Source: Alicyclobacillaceae bacterium (lineage in GTDB: Bacteria > Bacillota > Bacilli > Kyrpidiales > Kyrpidiaceae). From it: 64,000 bases of DNA. The DNA lies in contig JASBVN010000021.1 of NCBI GenBank assembly GCA_029961045.1, forward strand, positions 1 to 64,000, given 5' to 3'. This document shows, in pieces, positions 30,677 through 40,460 of this stretch (position 1 is its first letter; every line of letters starts with the position of its first letter). Under the pieces are notes generated by a model. The model saw only the letters and a program-made list of their open reading frames with translations. It ran no database searches and was not told where the DNA came from. The position numbers and the translations under genes were made by a program.

Positions 30677-32652
30677 CCCCGCTCCGCGCCGTCATTCGAC
30701 CCCGCCCCGTGTTCGTTTCCGAATGGCCGGTCCGACACGTGACGGACATCCCCGACCCGGCGGGTCATTTTCGACCGGTCGAAAAATTCGAGAATGGCCA
30801 CGGCGAATTTTCGGGATACGCCCAGCCAATCCCGGAACATCGCTACGGTAAAGGGGCCTTCCGCCCGGTATTTCTCCTCCGCCAGGCGCTTCGCCCGAAT
30901 CAGAGCCTCACGGGTCATGAACAACCCCTCCTCGAGTTCGACGACCGCTCCCTGCTCCTCCCCATAGCGCAGCAGCGACAGCACTCTCCCCGGAGACACC
31001 CTTAACTCGCCCGCCAGTTGATCGACATCCGGCGGATTGAAAGGATGGTCCGAGAGAATTTTCCGGATCCGATCCCACAGCGCCCGGTCCTCGGGGGACA
31101 GGGTCACTTCATACCCCGCCAGGCACAGCCGGTCTCCCCGCACCTCGAACCGCCCCGCCTCGACGCCCCGGTTCAACAGGTCGTCGTAAACCTTGGGCCG
31201 CAGTTTCGGCTCCAACTGGGACAGCACCTGGGCTTTCGGTACAAACCGGGTGTACGGATGCGCCCGATAATGGTCTCGGATCCGGGCTTCGATTTCGCCG
31301 AGCAGCCGGCCGATCCCCGCGGGTTCCATCCACCCCCCGGAAGGCCCGACCACCGCCGTCCGGCCTTCCCGCCGCAACTGCTCCAGCAGGCGCTCCGTCT
31401 CCTCCTTTGTGAGCTTGACCGCCCGGGCCAATTCATCCACCGTCCGGCCGGGGATCCGGCGAACCTCGAGCAAGAGGGCCTCCCGCGGGCCTCCGCGTTC
31501 CCGTTCTTCCAACATGGCGAGAATGGATTCCCGCCGCCGGCGGTACGGGCGTTCGGGACGCGGGTCGATGACCGACCCGCCCCCGAGGGTCCACATGGGC
31601 GAATAGGAGCGGATGATGAACCGGTCCCGGCTTTCGCACACCACCGGTTCTTCCAGATGAATCTGGGCCAGTGCGTCGTCGCCGGGCTCCAGCACGTCGC
31701 GATCCAGGAGAGACACCCGGCCGAAGACCTCGCTGGTCCCCAGGTACAGCCGCACCCGCATCCGGTGGGGGACCGGGCGGGGCGCGTCGGGCAACAGGCG
31801 AAGCCGGACGTCGATCAGCCGGGTGGGCTGGTACAGGTCCGGCTCCGCCACCACGGAGCCGCGCTCCGCCTGGGATTTGTCGACGCCGGGCAGATTCAGA
31901 GCCGCCCGCTGACCGGCAAACGCCTCCTGGACCGGATGGCCGTGCACCTGGATCGAACGCACCCGCGTCCGGACGCCGGCCGGCAACACCTCCACCGTCT
32001 GCCCGACGGCCACTCGGCCTCCGATGAGAGTCCCCGTCACCACCGTTCCGAAGCCCGATACGTGAAACACCCGATCCACCGGCAGCCGGAGCGGGGCCGA
32101 AGACTCCCGGGGGCGCACGGAATCCGCCATCCGGACGATGGCCTCCCGGAGTTCCCCGATGCCCTCGCCGGTCACCGCCGAGACGGGATGGACCGGCGCC
32201 CCTTCGAGGAAGGTCCCGCGGACCGCCTCCCGCACCTCTTCCTGAACCAATTCCAACCACTCCGGTTCCGCCAGATCCGTCTTGGTGACGACGATAATCC
32301 CCTTTTGGACGTTCAATAAATCGAGAATCTGGAGATGCTCCCGGGTCTGGGGCATCACCCCTTCGAGGGCGTCCACCACCAAGAGGATGAAATCGATGCC
32401 CGCCGCCCCGGCGAGCATGTTTTTGATGAATTTTTCATGGCCGGGAACATCCACCACGCCGATCTTCCGGCCGTCCGGCAACGTAAACGGGGCAAATCCA
32501 AGGTCGATGGAAATGCCCCGCTCTTTCTCCTCCTTCAGACGGTCGGTATCCCGGCCGGTCAGCGCCTTGACCAGAGTCGTTTTGCCGTGATCGACATGGC
32601 CGGCCGTTCCCAAGACGATATACCGCTCCGCCGGCGGCGTTTCCTCCTTCAA
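30673..32652 (-). CDS. selB: Selenocysteine-specific translation elongation factor SelB
   Basis: A GTPase of about 659 residues delivering Sec-tRNA to UGA codons marked by a SECIS element. The G domain starts GTAGHVDHGKTTLVKALTGRDTDR, with DVPGHEKFIKNM and VTKTDLAE. EF-Tu-like domains 2 and 3 follow, then C-terminal winged helices that bind SECIS RNA (VDQLAGELRVSPGRVLSLL, then FTVAMFRDWLGVSRKFAVAILEFFDR). I use TTG 32652, which overlaps the upstream TPR gene stop (TTGA); a downstream TTG is possible. It occupies the place where Bacillus has trxB. No selA, selD, tRNA-Sec or UGA-containing gene is visible in the window. Confidence 0.93.
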   Translation of the reverse strand: MKEETPPAERYIVLGTAGHVDHGKTTLVKALTGRDTDRLKEEKERGISIDLGFAPFTLPDGRKIGVVDVPGHEKFIKNMLAGAAGIDFILLVVDALEGVMPQTREHLQILDLLNVQKGIIVVTKTDLAEPEWLELVQEEVREAVRGTFLEGAPVHPVSAVTGEGIGELREAIVRMADSVRPRESSAPLRLPVDRVFHVSGFGTVVTGTLIGGRVAVGQTVEVLPAGVRTRVRSIQVHGHPVQEAFAGQRAALNLPGVDKSQAERGSVVAEPDLYQPTRLIDVRLRLLPDAPRPVPHRMRVRLYLGTSEVFGRVSLLDRDVLEPGDDALAQIHLEEPVVCESRDRFIIRSYSPMWTLGGGSVIDPRPERPYRRRRESILAMLEERERGGPREALLLEVRRIPGRTVDELARAVKLTKEETERLLEQLRREGRTAVVGPSGGWMEPAGIGRLLGEIEARIRDHYRAHPYTRFVPKAQVLSQLEPKLRPKVYDDLLNRGVEAGRFEVRGDRLCLAGYEVTLSPEDRALWDRIRKILSDHPFNPPDVDQLAGELRVSPGRVLSLLRYGEEQGAVVELEEGLFMTREALIRAKRLAEEKYRAEGPFTVAMFRDWLGVSRKFAVAILEFFDRSKMTRRVGDVRHVSDRPFGNEHGAGSNDGAERG

Positions 32653-34376
32653 TCCGTCAACATGCAGGTCTCGATGATCATCCACAGCCGATCCCCCAGC
32701 CCCTGTTGGGACACCCGATACCGCTCCGCCACTTCCTTCCGGGAAAACGGGAGGTGGCACCGATGGCGCGCCGCGCATTCCAGGGCTCCCGCCCACAACT
32801 CCGGTTTGCGCACCCGCGGAGCCTGCAAATGAATCAATTGGGTGAATTCCGCCCAGATTTCCATAGCCACCTTCGCCAGAGTGTCTTCACCCCGATCCTG
32901 GAGTTCCTGCACCGCCAGTTCCACGATGCGCTGCCATTCCGGCCGCTGGGCCAAGCGTTTCGCCGACTCCGGGCGGAAGTTCACCGGCAACACTCCAGAC
33001 GGCAGGCTGATTTCCACGATTCCCTCGGGTTGCAGGCGGAACATCCCCTTGAGGGCCGCCTGTTTGACCCATACATATTCGTCCTCGCTGAGCAAAATCC
33101 CCCGGAGAGCCCGCTCCACGTCCGCTCCCCCGAAGGCGACCACCAAGGGGATCACCTGGCGCCGGGTCACGGGGTCCCCGTTATGCAGCACCCACATGAG
33201 AGAGGAACGGACCGCCGCCTCCGAAGGCCACGGGTCCCGCCCGGTATTCGGGCCGGCGCCCTTCGCCGCCGGGAACCGGAACCCCGGTGCGGCGTCCGCA
33301 TACGGAAGGAGGTATTGATAGCCGACCGGCAGCGACGACCATCCCCTCTCCACCGCCCCCCGAAGGATCTCTAAATAGTACCGCCCGATCCCGGACGCCG
33401 GATCCGCCGCGTGAACCCGCTTCCACAACTCCGCCGCCCGGCGGAACCAACCGAGGTTTGCCGCGGCGGCCGCCAGTGCGTGCAGGACGGCCGGTTCCGG
33501 CTGAGGCAGGCGACGGGCGAGAGAGCTGAAAATCTCGTAGGCGGCCCGGTGTTCTTGCAACAACCCCATCGTCGTCCCGAGCTTATAGGCGTACTCCCCT
33601 TGAATGGGCCGGAGAACGCGCAACTGATTCACCAGCGCCCGGTACTGTTCTTCCATCCCGGCGGCGCGGTAGAAAATCGCCAGGTTGCACTTGGCGTGGA
33701 GGTTGTGGGGATGGCTTTCCAACACGCTCTCCGCCGTCTCCACGGCCTTCCGGAGATCGCCCAGGTAATAATAGGCGAGGGACAGGTTGTTCCGCTCCAC
33801 GGCGGCGCCGGGATGTTCCCGGACCCGCGCTTCCAAGTAGGCCGCCGCGTCGAGAAACCGGCCTTCCTCCAAAAACCTCCGGGCGACGTCCTCCTCGCCG
33901 CGCAGGCGGATCCGGCCGTCCCTCCTTCTCCGCGCCGTCTGGCCGCCGAACTCCTCCGCCAGAATATCGAGCATCTCTTCGGCCTCCTGGGCGAACTCGC
34001 CCTCGGGGTCCACCTCGAGATAACGGGACGCATATTCCTGGGCCAGGTCGTACAGGCCGAGATTCGCGAAATTGTTGGCCATATAAAAATAGCACTCGTA
34101 CATATGGGGATCGAGTTCATGCAATACGCGTTCCAACACCTCGTTGGACGACTGGTAATCCCCCAGTTCCGACAACACCCCGGCCAGATTGCAGTGGTTC
34201 ACGGGATTGTCCGGCTCGTACTCGACCACTTTCCGAAAATATTTCAACGCCCGGGGCAAATCGTGCCGGTCCAGCGAACGCACCGCCCGTTCAAAAAAGA
34301 ACGTCGCGTCCATCCGCACGAGGGCCACCTTCTGCCGTTTCGGCGAACCAACGCGGGAACCGCCGCCTTTGGCCAT
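32649..34376 (-). CDS. TPR-repeat protein (YvcD-like)
   Basis: A 575-residue protein with tetratricopeptide repeats from about residue 24 (FFERAVRSLDRHDLPRALKY, then YEPDNPVNHCNLAGVLSELG) through at least 200 residues. A second helical half has HEAT-like pairs (LIHLQAPRVRKPELWAGALE). No membrane segment. The ATG at 34376 follows AGGAGGTG. In Bacillus, yvcD, a TPR gene, sits between hisI and trxB-yvcI-yvcJ; position and type match, though this protein is longer. Probably a scaffold; partners unknown. Its stop overlaps the selB start. Confidence 0.8.
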   Translation of the reverse strand: MAKGGGSRVGSPKRQKVALVRMDATFFFERAVRSLDRHDLPRALKYFRKVVEYEPDNPVNHCNLAGVLSELGDYQSSNEVLERVLHELDPHMYECYFYMANNFANLGLYDLAQEYASRYLEVDPEGEFAQEAEEMLDILAEEFGGQTARRRRDGRIRLRGEEDVARRFLEEGRFLDAAAYLEARVREHPGAAVERNNLSLAYYYLGDLRKAVETAESVLESHPHNLHAKCNLAIFYRAAGMEEQYRALVNQLRVLRPIQGEYAYKLGTTMGLLQEHRAAYEIFSSLARRLPQPEPAVLHALAAAAANLGWFRRAAELWKRVHAADPASGIGRYYLEILRGAVERGWSSLPVGYQYLLPYADAAPGFRFPAAKGAGPNTGRDPWPSEAAVRSSLMWVLHNGDPVTRRQVIPLVVAFGGADVERALRGILLSEDEYVWVKQAALKGMFRLQPEGIVEISLPSGVLPVNFRPESAKRLAQRPEWQRIVELAVQELQDRGEDTLAKVAMEIWAEFTQLIHLQAPRVRKPELWAGALECAARHRCHLPFSRKEVAERYRVSQQGLGDRLWMIIETCMLTD

Positions 34377-34539
34377 TCACAACACCTCCTGCCCGCCCTG
34401 AGGACTCCAACCTTTACCTCCAGTGTACCAAGGATCCCCATGCAAAGACAGAGGGATTTTTTCACTCCCAAAATAAACCTTTCCGCCAAACGCCGGACGC
34501 CCGAGCGGTCGAAAGCCGCCTGCGGCCGCCCGGCGCCGT

Positions 34540-35325
34540 TTACGGCGACGGTTCCCTCCGCGCCCGGCGGGCGAGATAGACCATCAGTCCCGCCGCCAGA
34601 GCGATCGCCGCCACACTTGTCCACTGCGCGGCAGTCCACCCGAACAGATAGCGCGGACTGTCCCCCCGGAGCTCTTCCAGGAACAGCCTGGCGCCGTTGT
34701 ACAGGATGATGTACAGGCAAAACAGCCACCCGGCCGGTTGCTTCCGTTGCTTGAGGATCAGCAGCAGGGCGAATATGACGACGTCCACCTGGCCCTCCCA
34801 GACTTCGGCCGGCCACAGCGGTTGGTCGCCGTACACCCGGCGCGCCAGGGAGCCGGGGGGATACAGGATGCCGAAGTCCCCGCCCGTCGGCCCGCCGAAC
34901 GCGTCTCCGTTCATCAGGTTGGCGGCACGGCCGATGCTCTGGCCCAACACGACGCCCGGCGCTGCCAGATCGAGCATCTCCCACGCGTGAAGGCGGTGGC
35001 GCCGCACGTACCACCATCCGGCGAGGAGCCCTCCCGCAATGCCCCCTTGAATCGAAAGCCCGCCGTGCCAGATGGCGATGATTTCCCAAGGGTGTTCCCG
35101 ATAATACGGCCAATCAAAAAAGAACACTTGCCAGAACCTCGCCCCTGCCACCCCGGCCAGAAACAGCCAGGGAGCGAGATTCCAGAAGTGTTCGACATAG
35201 TGCTCCTTCCGGTCGGCCTTCGCAAAGTACAGAGTGACCCCGAAGCCGAGGAGAAAGGCGAGAACAAAAATGGTGCTGTACGCCCGCACGGGAAACGGGC
35301 CGATGGTAAACCAATACGGATGCAT
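34540..35325 (-). CDS. lgt: Phosphatidylglycerol-prolipoprotein diacylglyceryl transferase
   Basis: A 261-residue membrane enzyme with about seven helices that adds diacylglycerol to the Cys of lipoprotein precursors. The catalytic His motif HGGLSIQGG is present, as is the Lgt signature GRAANLMNGDAFG near residue 130. A typical start (YWFTIGPFPVRAYSTIF) follows ATG 35325. It is the third gene of a same-strand series (zinc ribbon, small membrane protein, lgt), upstream of the TPR gene. The gap to the TPR gene is 163 bases with no clear terminator. Confidence 0.96.
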   Translation of the reverse strand: MHPYWFTIGPFPVRAYSTIFVLAFLLGFGVTLYFAKADRKEHYVEHFWNLAPWLFLAGVAGARFWQVFFFDWPYYREHPWEIIAIWHGGLSIQGGIAGGLLAGWWYVRRHRLHAWEMLDLAAPGVVLGQSIGRAANLMNGDAFGGPTGGDFGILYPPGSLARRVYGDQPLWPAEVWEGQVDVVIFALLLILKQRKQPAGWLFCLYIILYNGARLFLEELRGDSPRYLFGWTAAQWTSVAAIALAAGLMVYLARRARREPSP

Positions 35326-35355
35326 CGGACAACCTCCTGACCGGCCCCGGAGCTT

Positions 35356-35793
35356 TCAACCGGAAGACGGCTGGGGCACGTACACCTGCACCTCCCGTTC
35401 CACCCCCAGAGGCCGGTGACGGCCGTCCACCAGCGCTACCCGGATCCGGTGCGTCCCCGCCCGCACGTCGGGAAGGACGACCCGAGACGCGTACACTTCC
35501 GCCACGAGGCGCCCGTCGAGGAAAATCTGCGCACCGGCGGCGCTCCCTTCTCCCTTCCCGGCGGCGCGGTCCGGCGGGCAGGACCCTTCGCCGGTGTCCA
35601 ACGCGATCTCCACTCCGCCCGGCACACCGCGCGCCTGCACGTCAAAAGGCCGGAGCCCCGCACCGCCCGCAAGGCGGAAAGCCGGTTCGCCGTTTACCTC
35701 CAAGAATACCATGCCGGCGATCACGACGCCAAACGCGACCACCAACATTTTCCCTTTTTGAAAGACGTAATCCCAACCGGATCTCTTCTGCAT
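35356..35793 (-). CDS. Membrane-anchored hypothetical protein with Ig-like tail
   Basis: A 145-residue protein. One membrane helix (about residues 18-33, MLVVAFGVVIAGMVFL) is followed by an extracytoplasmic part rich in beta strands. Its C-terminal half (IFLDGRLVAEV, then LPDVRAGTHRIRVALVDG) resembles a small Ig/PEGA-type domain. The ATG at 35793 follows GAGGGTGG. No cysteine or catalytic motif. It lies 30 bases upstream of lgt on the same strand. Function unknown; a cell-envelope role is a guess. Confidence 0.6.
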   Translation of the reverse strand: MQKRSGWDYVFQKGKMLVVAFGVVIAGMVFLEVNGEPAFRLAGGAGLRPFDVQARGVPGGVEIALDTGEGSCPPDRAAGKGEGSAAGAQIFLDGRLVAEVYASRVVLPDVRAGTHRIRVALVDGRHRPLGVEREVQVYVPQPSSG

Positions 35794-35875
35794 GCCGCCA
35801 CCCTCTTCCAGCAGGTCCTGACCCCGGTACATGCTTACGAAGGGGGGCGGCCGGACATGACAGGTTTCTCACGCC

Positions 35876-36091
35876 TCAGCGGCGCACACCGGGGGAGCGG
35901 GGTGACCCGCGGTCGTGCAGAAACGGACCGACAATCGGCCAAGGGGCTTTTCGCTCACTCGCCTTTCCGTGAACATCCGATTCCATCTTTTCAATGCAAA
36001 AAGGACAGATGACTTCGTCGTTGTACGTGTTTTCCTCCCGCTTTCCGATAAAATGGCGCCCACACACGACGCAAAAAAGCATCACGGGCAC
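35876..36091 (-). CDS. Small zinc-ribbon protein
   Basis: A 71-residue protein with two CxxC pairs: CVVCGRHF near the start and CPFC after a 15-residue spacer. This is a zinc-ribbon knuckle. The remainder is basic and probably disordered. GTG 36091 has AAGGAGGA just upstream; ATG 36082 is an alternative. Similar small zinc ribbons in Bacillales have no assigned role. It is the first gene of the cluster leading into lgt. Confidence 0.55.
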   Translation of the reverse strand: MPVMLFCVVCGRHFIGKREENTYNDEVICPFCIEKMESDVHGKASERKAPWPIVGPFLHDRGSPRSPGVRR

Positions 36092-36304
36092 CCACTCCTC
36101 CTTTTGAAACCGTTTGTCCTGAAATCCACGCGATTTGGGCTCTCCTCGCGTTGGAATCTAGTTTACCGCATCCCCCCGCCCGTGCACCAGCCCCTTTTTG
36201 GCCTTTGGACAGAAAAAAATCGGGTGCTCTGTCCACACCGGCCTGAAGGTCCGGTCATAAACATAAGCATGCGGCGCGGCAAACGGCGCGAAAGGAGGAT
36301 TGAG

Positions 36305-36721
36305 ATGATGGATCATCGGCGCGGCAAGGTTCCCGCTTTCGAGGTGGGCCGGCGGATCGCCGTGCGAACGCCCTGGGGCGTCTACCACGGCGTCGTCGAA
36401 GCGGTCGACCGGCACGGGGTGTGGCTGCGTTCTCCCGCCGGTCAATCCCCGCCCACCGTCCCGCTGTCCCGGGCGCCGTCCGGGCCCGTCGCCCCGGCCT
36501 TTTTGGGCATGCTGCGGATGTTCGGGACGCCCGGCCCCCCTTTTGCCCCTCCGTCCGGAGGAGCCGACCCGGGGCCGCCGTCGTGGTCCGGAGGGGCCTC
36601 CGGTTCCCCGCCCGGAGCGGGAGAGGGCGGAGGATCCTCCGGATTTTTGGGATTTTTGAGCGGCCGGAACCGTTTTTGGTGGTTGCCGCTGGCCTTTTAC
36701 GGCCTGCGACTGTTCTTTTAA
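36305..36721 (+). CDS. Hypothetical protein, SH3-like start, Gly/Pro/Ser linker, hydrophobic tail
   Basis: A 138-residue protein. ATG 36305 follows AAAGGAGGATTGAG, a very strong ribosome site. The first 45 residues look like a small beta-barrel (VGRRIAVRTPWGVYHGVVEA). Residues about 55-110 are low-complexity Pro, Gly and Ser, and the end (about 120-138) is basic then hydrophobic (WWLPLAFYGLRLFF). It may be membrane-associated, possibly as a spore or envelope protein; this is a guess. Convergent with the methyltransferase gene at 36747. Confidence 0.5.
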   Translation: MMDHRRGKVPAFEVGRRIAVRTPWGVYHGVVEAVDRHGVWLRSPAGQSPPTVPLSRAPSGPVAPAFLGMLRMFGTPGPPFAPPSGGADPGPPSWSGGASGSPPGAGEGGGSSGFLGFLSGRNRFWWLPLAFYGLRLFF

Positions 36722-36746
36722 CCCCGCTTCGCCTCGCCCCGGCAGG

Positions 36747-37487
36747 TCAGCGCCGGGCCAGCACAACGACGTATCCGAGATACTTGGCGCACCGGGCCAT
36801 GAGATCCGCATTGGCCTCCAGTACCCGCCCCACCTCGGGATCTCGGAGAGCCGACGGCGAACCGAGATCCCACGGGTCCGGGTTGGACCATTCTCCCCGG
36901 AGAGCTTCGTCGAGGTCGATCCGCCTGGCCACCAGCAGGCGGACGTCGCGAAACCCCGCTTCGCGATACAAGGACTCCCAACCGGCGTAGGTGGGAAGGC
37001 CGGCGACTTCGTATAATTGTTCAATTTCGGCGGCCACTTCCGGCGGAAGGGGGCGGCGGGCCGCCATTTCCACGTCGAGGACCCGTCCCCCGGGAACCAA
37101 AAGGCGGCGATAGCGGTCCACCGCCTCGGCGGCCGGCACAAACACCGTCACCGATTCCGCAATGATCACGTCAAAGCTTTCGTCGGGAAACGGAGGGGAC
37201 AACAGGTCCCCTTCCACAAAATGAACCGCCCGCCCCTCCAAATTCGCGCGTTGCCGCGCCTTTTGGATCATCTGGGGCCGGATGTCCAATCCGGTCACCC
37301 GGCAACCGTACCGGGCGGCAATATAACAGGCGGTCCGTCCGGTCCCGCATCCTGCGTCGAGAACCCGATCTCGCGCCCGGAGACCGAGACGTTCGAGGCA
37401 GCGCTTTGTCAATGCAAAACCGCCCGGATGGGCGCTGCCGGCCCCGATCCGGGCCAGGACGTCCTGATAACTCAGGCTCACCGCCAT
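36747..37487 (-). CDS. Class I SAM-dependent methyltransferase
   Basis: A 246-residue methyltransferase of the Methyltransf_11/25 type. Motif I is VLDAGCGTGRTACYIA (about residues 42-57), followed by the acidic end of strand 2 (GLDIRPQM), DESFDVIIAESV and the post-motif LLVPGGRVLDVEM. The substrate cannot be read. The ATG at 37487 follows GGGAGGGG. It is immediately downstream of hisIE on the same strand and could be read through from the his operon. The last third (about 80 residues) is probably substrate-specific. Confidence 0.85.
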   Translation of the reverse strand: MAVSLSYQDVLARIGAGSAHPGGFALTKRCLERLGLRARDRVLDAGCGTGRTACYIAARYGCRVTGLDIRPQMIQKARQRANLEGRAVHFVEGDLLSPPFPDESFDVIIAESVTVFVPAAEAVDRYRRLLVPGGRVLDVEMAARRPLPPEVAAEIEQLYEVAGLPTYAGWESLYREAGFRDVRLLVARRIDLDEALRGEWSNPDPWDLGSPSALRDPEVGRVLEANADLMARCAKYLGYVVVLARR

Positions 37488-37553
37488 CCCCTCCCCTGCC
37501 CCTACAGCATCTTATGGCAGGCGGAGGGCCGGCGCTTCTCCGGGGCGGAATCT

Positions 37554-38276
37554 TCAACCTCGCCGTTTGAATCCCGAATCCCGGCGCGGGCTCTCATCCT
37601 TGACCAGGTGGCGATTTTCTAGTTCCTTCCAGACCTCGTCCGGCTCCAGTCCCACCTGCCGCCACATCACCAGCAGGTGGTACAACAGATCGGCCGACTC
37701 ATACCGCACCTCCGCCAAATCCGGTCGCCCCGATGTGCCCTTTGCCGCTATGATCGTCTCCGCGGTCTCCTCGCCGATTTTCTTGAGAATTTTGTCCAAC
37801 CCCTGGTCGAACAAATAGGAAGTGTACGAGCCCTCGGGGCGGGAGCGGTACCGCTCGTCGATCGTCTCCCACAGGTCCCTCAGAACTCCTTCTCCGGATC
37901 CCCCGTGGGCGCGAGAAGGCGGCCCTCCGGAGGAGGGCGCTTCCCCCTCAGGCGGTCCGGCGAGAGTCCGGTAGAAGCAGGTCCGTTCTCCGGTATGGCA
38001 GGCGGGCCCGGCGGGTTCCACTTCCACCAACAGGGCGTCCCCGTCACAATCCAGGGCGATTCGCACCACCCGCTGGGTGTGTCCCGAGGTTTCCCCCTTG
38101 TGCCACAAGCTTCCTCGGGACCGGCTCCAAAACCAGGTCTCCCCTTCCTCCAACGTGCGGGCGAGCGATTCCCGGTTCATGTAAGCCAGCGTCAACACCT
38201 CTTTGGTGCGGGCGTCCTGGATGACGGCGGGAAGCAGACCGCGATCGTCAAAACGGACGGCCTCCAGGTCGATCAC
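37554..38276 (-). CDS. hisIE: Bifunctional phosphoribosyl-AMP cyclohydrolase / phosphoribosyl-ATP pyrophosphatase
   Basis: A 240-residue fusion catalysing histidine steps 2 and 3. The HisI domain (about residues 1-115) has [19 protein letters not shown], the zinc-site [10 protein letters not shown] and [12 protein letters not shown] Gly/Ser/Pro linker follows. The HisE domain (about 140-230) has [15 protein letters not shown] and the acidic, all-helical MazG-like fold. GTG 38276 overlaps the hisF stop (GTGA). It is the last gene of the his operon. Confidence 0.95.
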   Translation of the reverse strand: MIDLEAVRFDDRGLLPAVIQDARTKEVLTLAYMNRESLARTLEEGETWFWSRSRGSLWHKGETSGHTQRVVRIALDCDGDALLVEVEPAGPACHTGERTCFYRTLAGPPEGEAPSSGGPPSRAHGGSGEGVLRDLWETIDERYRSRPEGSYTSYLFDQGLDKILKKIGEETAETIIAAKGTSGRPDLAEVRYESADLLYHLLVMWRQVGLEPDEVWKELENRHLVKDESPRRDSGFKRRG

Positions 38277-39037
38277 CGGACCGGCACCCCCTTTTGGCGC
38301 AGGTAGTCTTTCACTTCTTGAATGGTCGTCTCCTTGAAATGGAAAATAGAGGCGGCCAAAGCAGCATCCGCCTTCCCTTTGGTGAAGACTTCCAAAAAAT
38401 GTTCCTTCTTGCCGGCGCCCCCCGATGCGATCACGGGGATGTTCACCGCCTCGCTGATGACCCGGGTAAAGGTGATGTCGTATCCGTCTTTCCGCCCGTC
38501 CTGATCGAAACTGGTCAGCAGAATTTCCCCCGCGCCGAGACTTTCCATTTTCTTGGCCCACTCGACGGCGGAAAGCCCCGTTCGTGTGCGCCCCCCGTTG
38601 ATCAGGACCTCCCAATCCCCTTTGTTCCGGTCGTATTTTCCGTCGATGGCCACGACGATACACTGCTGCCCATAACGTTTCGCCGCCTCGAGCACCAGTT
38701 GGGGATTTTTGACGGCCCCGGTGTTGATGGACACCTTGTCCGCTCCGGCTTTCAGAAGAACCCGGATGTCGTCGACGGAAGTGATTCCGCCGCCGACCGT
38801 GAGGGGAATGAACACCTCGGCGGCGGTTCGGGCGACCACCTCCACCATCGTGGCCCGCCCCTCCACGGAAGCGGAAATATCCAGAAGCACCAGTTCGTCC
38901 GCTCCGGAACGATCGTAATAGGCGGCCAGTTCCACCGGATCCCCGGCATCCCGTTCGTTGGTCAGAAAACTTACATTTTTAACCACCCGGCCGTTTTTGA
39001 CGTCAAAGCAGGGAATGATCCGCCGCGTCAGCACCAT
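38273..39037 (-). CDS. hisF: Imidazole glycerol phosphate synthase, synthase subunit HisF
   Basis: A 254-residue TIM-barrel cyclase subunit. [15 protein letters not shown] includes the first catalytic Asp; [13 protein letters not shown] and [16 protein letters not shown] are the phosphate-binding strands. It uses ammonia from HisH. The ATG at 39037 follows GAGGAGGG and overlaps hisA by 10 bases; the stop overlaps hisIE. Length matches the family. Confidence 0.97.
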   Translation of the reverse strand: MVLTRRIIPCFDVKNGRVVKNVSFLTNERDAGDPVELAAYYDRSGADELVLLDISASVEGRATMVEVVARTAAEVFIPLTVGGGITSVDDIRVLLKAGADKVSINTGAVKNPQLVLEAAKRYGQQCIVVAIDGKYDRNKGDWEVLINGGRTRTGLSAVEWAKKMESLGAGEILLTSFDQDGRKDGYDITFTRVISEAVNIPVIASGGAGKKEHFLEVFTKGKADAALAASIFHFKETTIQEVKDYLRQKGVPVR

Positions 39038-39828
39038 GAGACCCTCCTCGGACCGCCGGAGTCCTCCGGCTCGTCGTCCTCGCTCCCGTCCCGTTCCCGG
39101 AGCCAGGCGGTCGCCTCGGCCAGCGACAGGTCGCCGGTGTAGAGGGCCCGCCCGACGACGGCACCGGCCACCCCCGAGCGACGGAGCCGGTACAGCGAAC
39201 GGACGTCCTCCAGATGGCGAACTCCGCCGGAAGCAATGACGAGCAATCCCGTCTCCCGGGCCAAAGCCGCCGCCGCCTCGCCATTCGGACCCGCCATCGC
39301 CCCGTCCCGGCGGATGTCCGTAAACAGAGCCCGCGTCGCCCCCCACGCGCGCAATTGCCGTCCCAGTTCTCCCGCCGGCACCCCGGTATTCTGCTGCCAC
39401 CCCCGCACCGCCACTTTTCCGTCCCGGGCATCGAGCCCCACGACGATGCGTTCTCCGTATTCCTGGAGAATCTGACGCACCCATTCCGGTTGCTCGAGGG
39501 CGGCCGTGCCGACGACGCAGCGGGCCACCCCGGCGGAGAACAGCGCTTCCAAGGCCTCCCCGTTGCGCACTCCGCCCCCCGCCTGTACGGGAATCCCCGC
39601 CTCCCGGACGATTTCCCGGAACAGGTCCAAGTGAACCGGGCGACCTTCCTTCGCTCCGTCCAAATCTACCAGATGGAGGAACTCGGCTCCCTCCTCCCGC
39701 CAGCGCCGGGCCACTGCCGCCGGGTCGTCCCCGTAAACGGTCATTTGCCCGTAATCCCCTTGCAAGAGCCGCACACAGCGGCCTCCGGAGACGTCGATGG
39801 CCGGATACAACCGAAATTCCGCGTTCAC
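39028..39828 (-). CDS. hisA: ProFAR isomerase HisA
   Basis: A 266-residue TIM-barrel isomerase of histidine step 4. [19 protein letters not shown] carries the first catalytic Asp, DLDGAKEG and the second-half [10 protein letters not shown] the second. It ends with an acidic tail of about 18 residues beyond the usual barrel ([12 protein letters not shown]). I chose GTG 39828, which overlaps the hisH stop as GTGA; an upstream ATG at 39852 lies deep in hisH. Confidence 0.95.
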   Translation of the reverse strand: MNAEFRLYPAIDVSGGRCVRLLQGDYGQMTVYGDDPAAVARRWREEGAEFLHLVDLDGAKEGRPVHLDLFREIVREAGIPVQAGGGVRNGEALEALFSAGVARCVVGTAALEQPEWVRQILQEYGERIVVGLDARDGKVAVRGWQQNTGVPAGELGRQLRAWGATRALFTDIRRDGAMAGPNGEAAAALARETGLLVIASGGVRHLEDVRSLYRLRRSGVAGAVVGRALYTGDLSLAEATAWLRERDGSEDDEPEDSGGPRRVSWC

Positions 39829-40460
39829 ACCCGACCCAACCTTTCCCGGCACAAAGCCGCAAAATTCTCCAGCATTCGCAGGCCCACTTCACTGCTTTTC
39901 TCGGGGTGAAACTGCATCCCCATCACCCGGCCCTTGGCCACGATCGCCGGAACCCGGACGTGGTACTCCGCGTCGGCCACCACCACCGACGGATCCTGAG
40001 GTTCCGCATAATAGGAATGCACAAAATACACGTACTCCCCCTGCCGGATTCCCCTCACCAGCGGATGATCCGGCCGCCGGATCGTCAAACTGTTCCACCC
40101 CATGTGGGGGATTTTGAAATTTCCCTGAAACCGGCGCACCCTCCCCGGAATGAGGTGCAACCCGATATGCCGGCCGTGCTCTTCGCTTTCCGAAAAGAGC
40201 AACTGCATGCCCAGACAAATCCCCAACAAGGGCAGCCCCTCTTTCACGGCCGTCCGGATCGCTTCCAACAGGCCGAGGTGGCGCAGATTGAACATGGCGT
40301 CTCCAAAGGCTCCGACCCCCGGTAAGACCACTCCGTCGGCCGCGGTCACCTCGTTCGGGTCGGAGGTCACCTTGGCCTCCACCCCGACCTTGGCGAACCC
40401 CTTCTGGACACTGTGGAGATTCCCCATTCCGTAGTCGATGATCGCGATCATATCCCTCAT
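39825..40460 (-). CDS. hisH: Imidazole glycerol phosphate synthase, glutamine amidotransferase subunit HisH
   Basis: A 211-residue class I amidotransferase providing ammonia to His[13 protein letters not shown] is the start; [11 protein letters not shown] is the oxyanion strand; the catalytic Cys is in [12 protein letters not shown] (about residue 85); the catalytic His is in [12 protein letters not shown] 40460 overlaps the hisB stop (ATGA); ATG 40451 is also possible. It forms a heterodimer with HisF, encoded two genes downstream. Confidence 0.97.
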   Translation of the reverse strand: MRDMIAIIDYGMGNLHSVQKGFAKVGVEAKVTSDPNEVTAADGVVLPGVGAFGDAMFNLRHLGLLEAIRTAVKEGLPLLGICLGMQLLFSESEEHGRHIGLHLIPGRVRRFQGNFKIPHMGWNSLTIRRPDHPLVRGIRQGEYVYFVHSYYAEPQDPSVVVADAEYHVRVPAIVAKGRVMGMQFHPEKSSEVGLRMLENFAALCRERLGRV

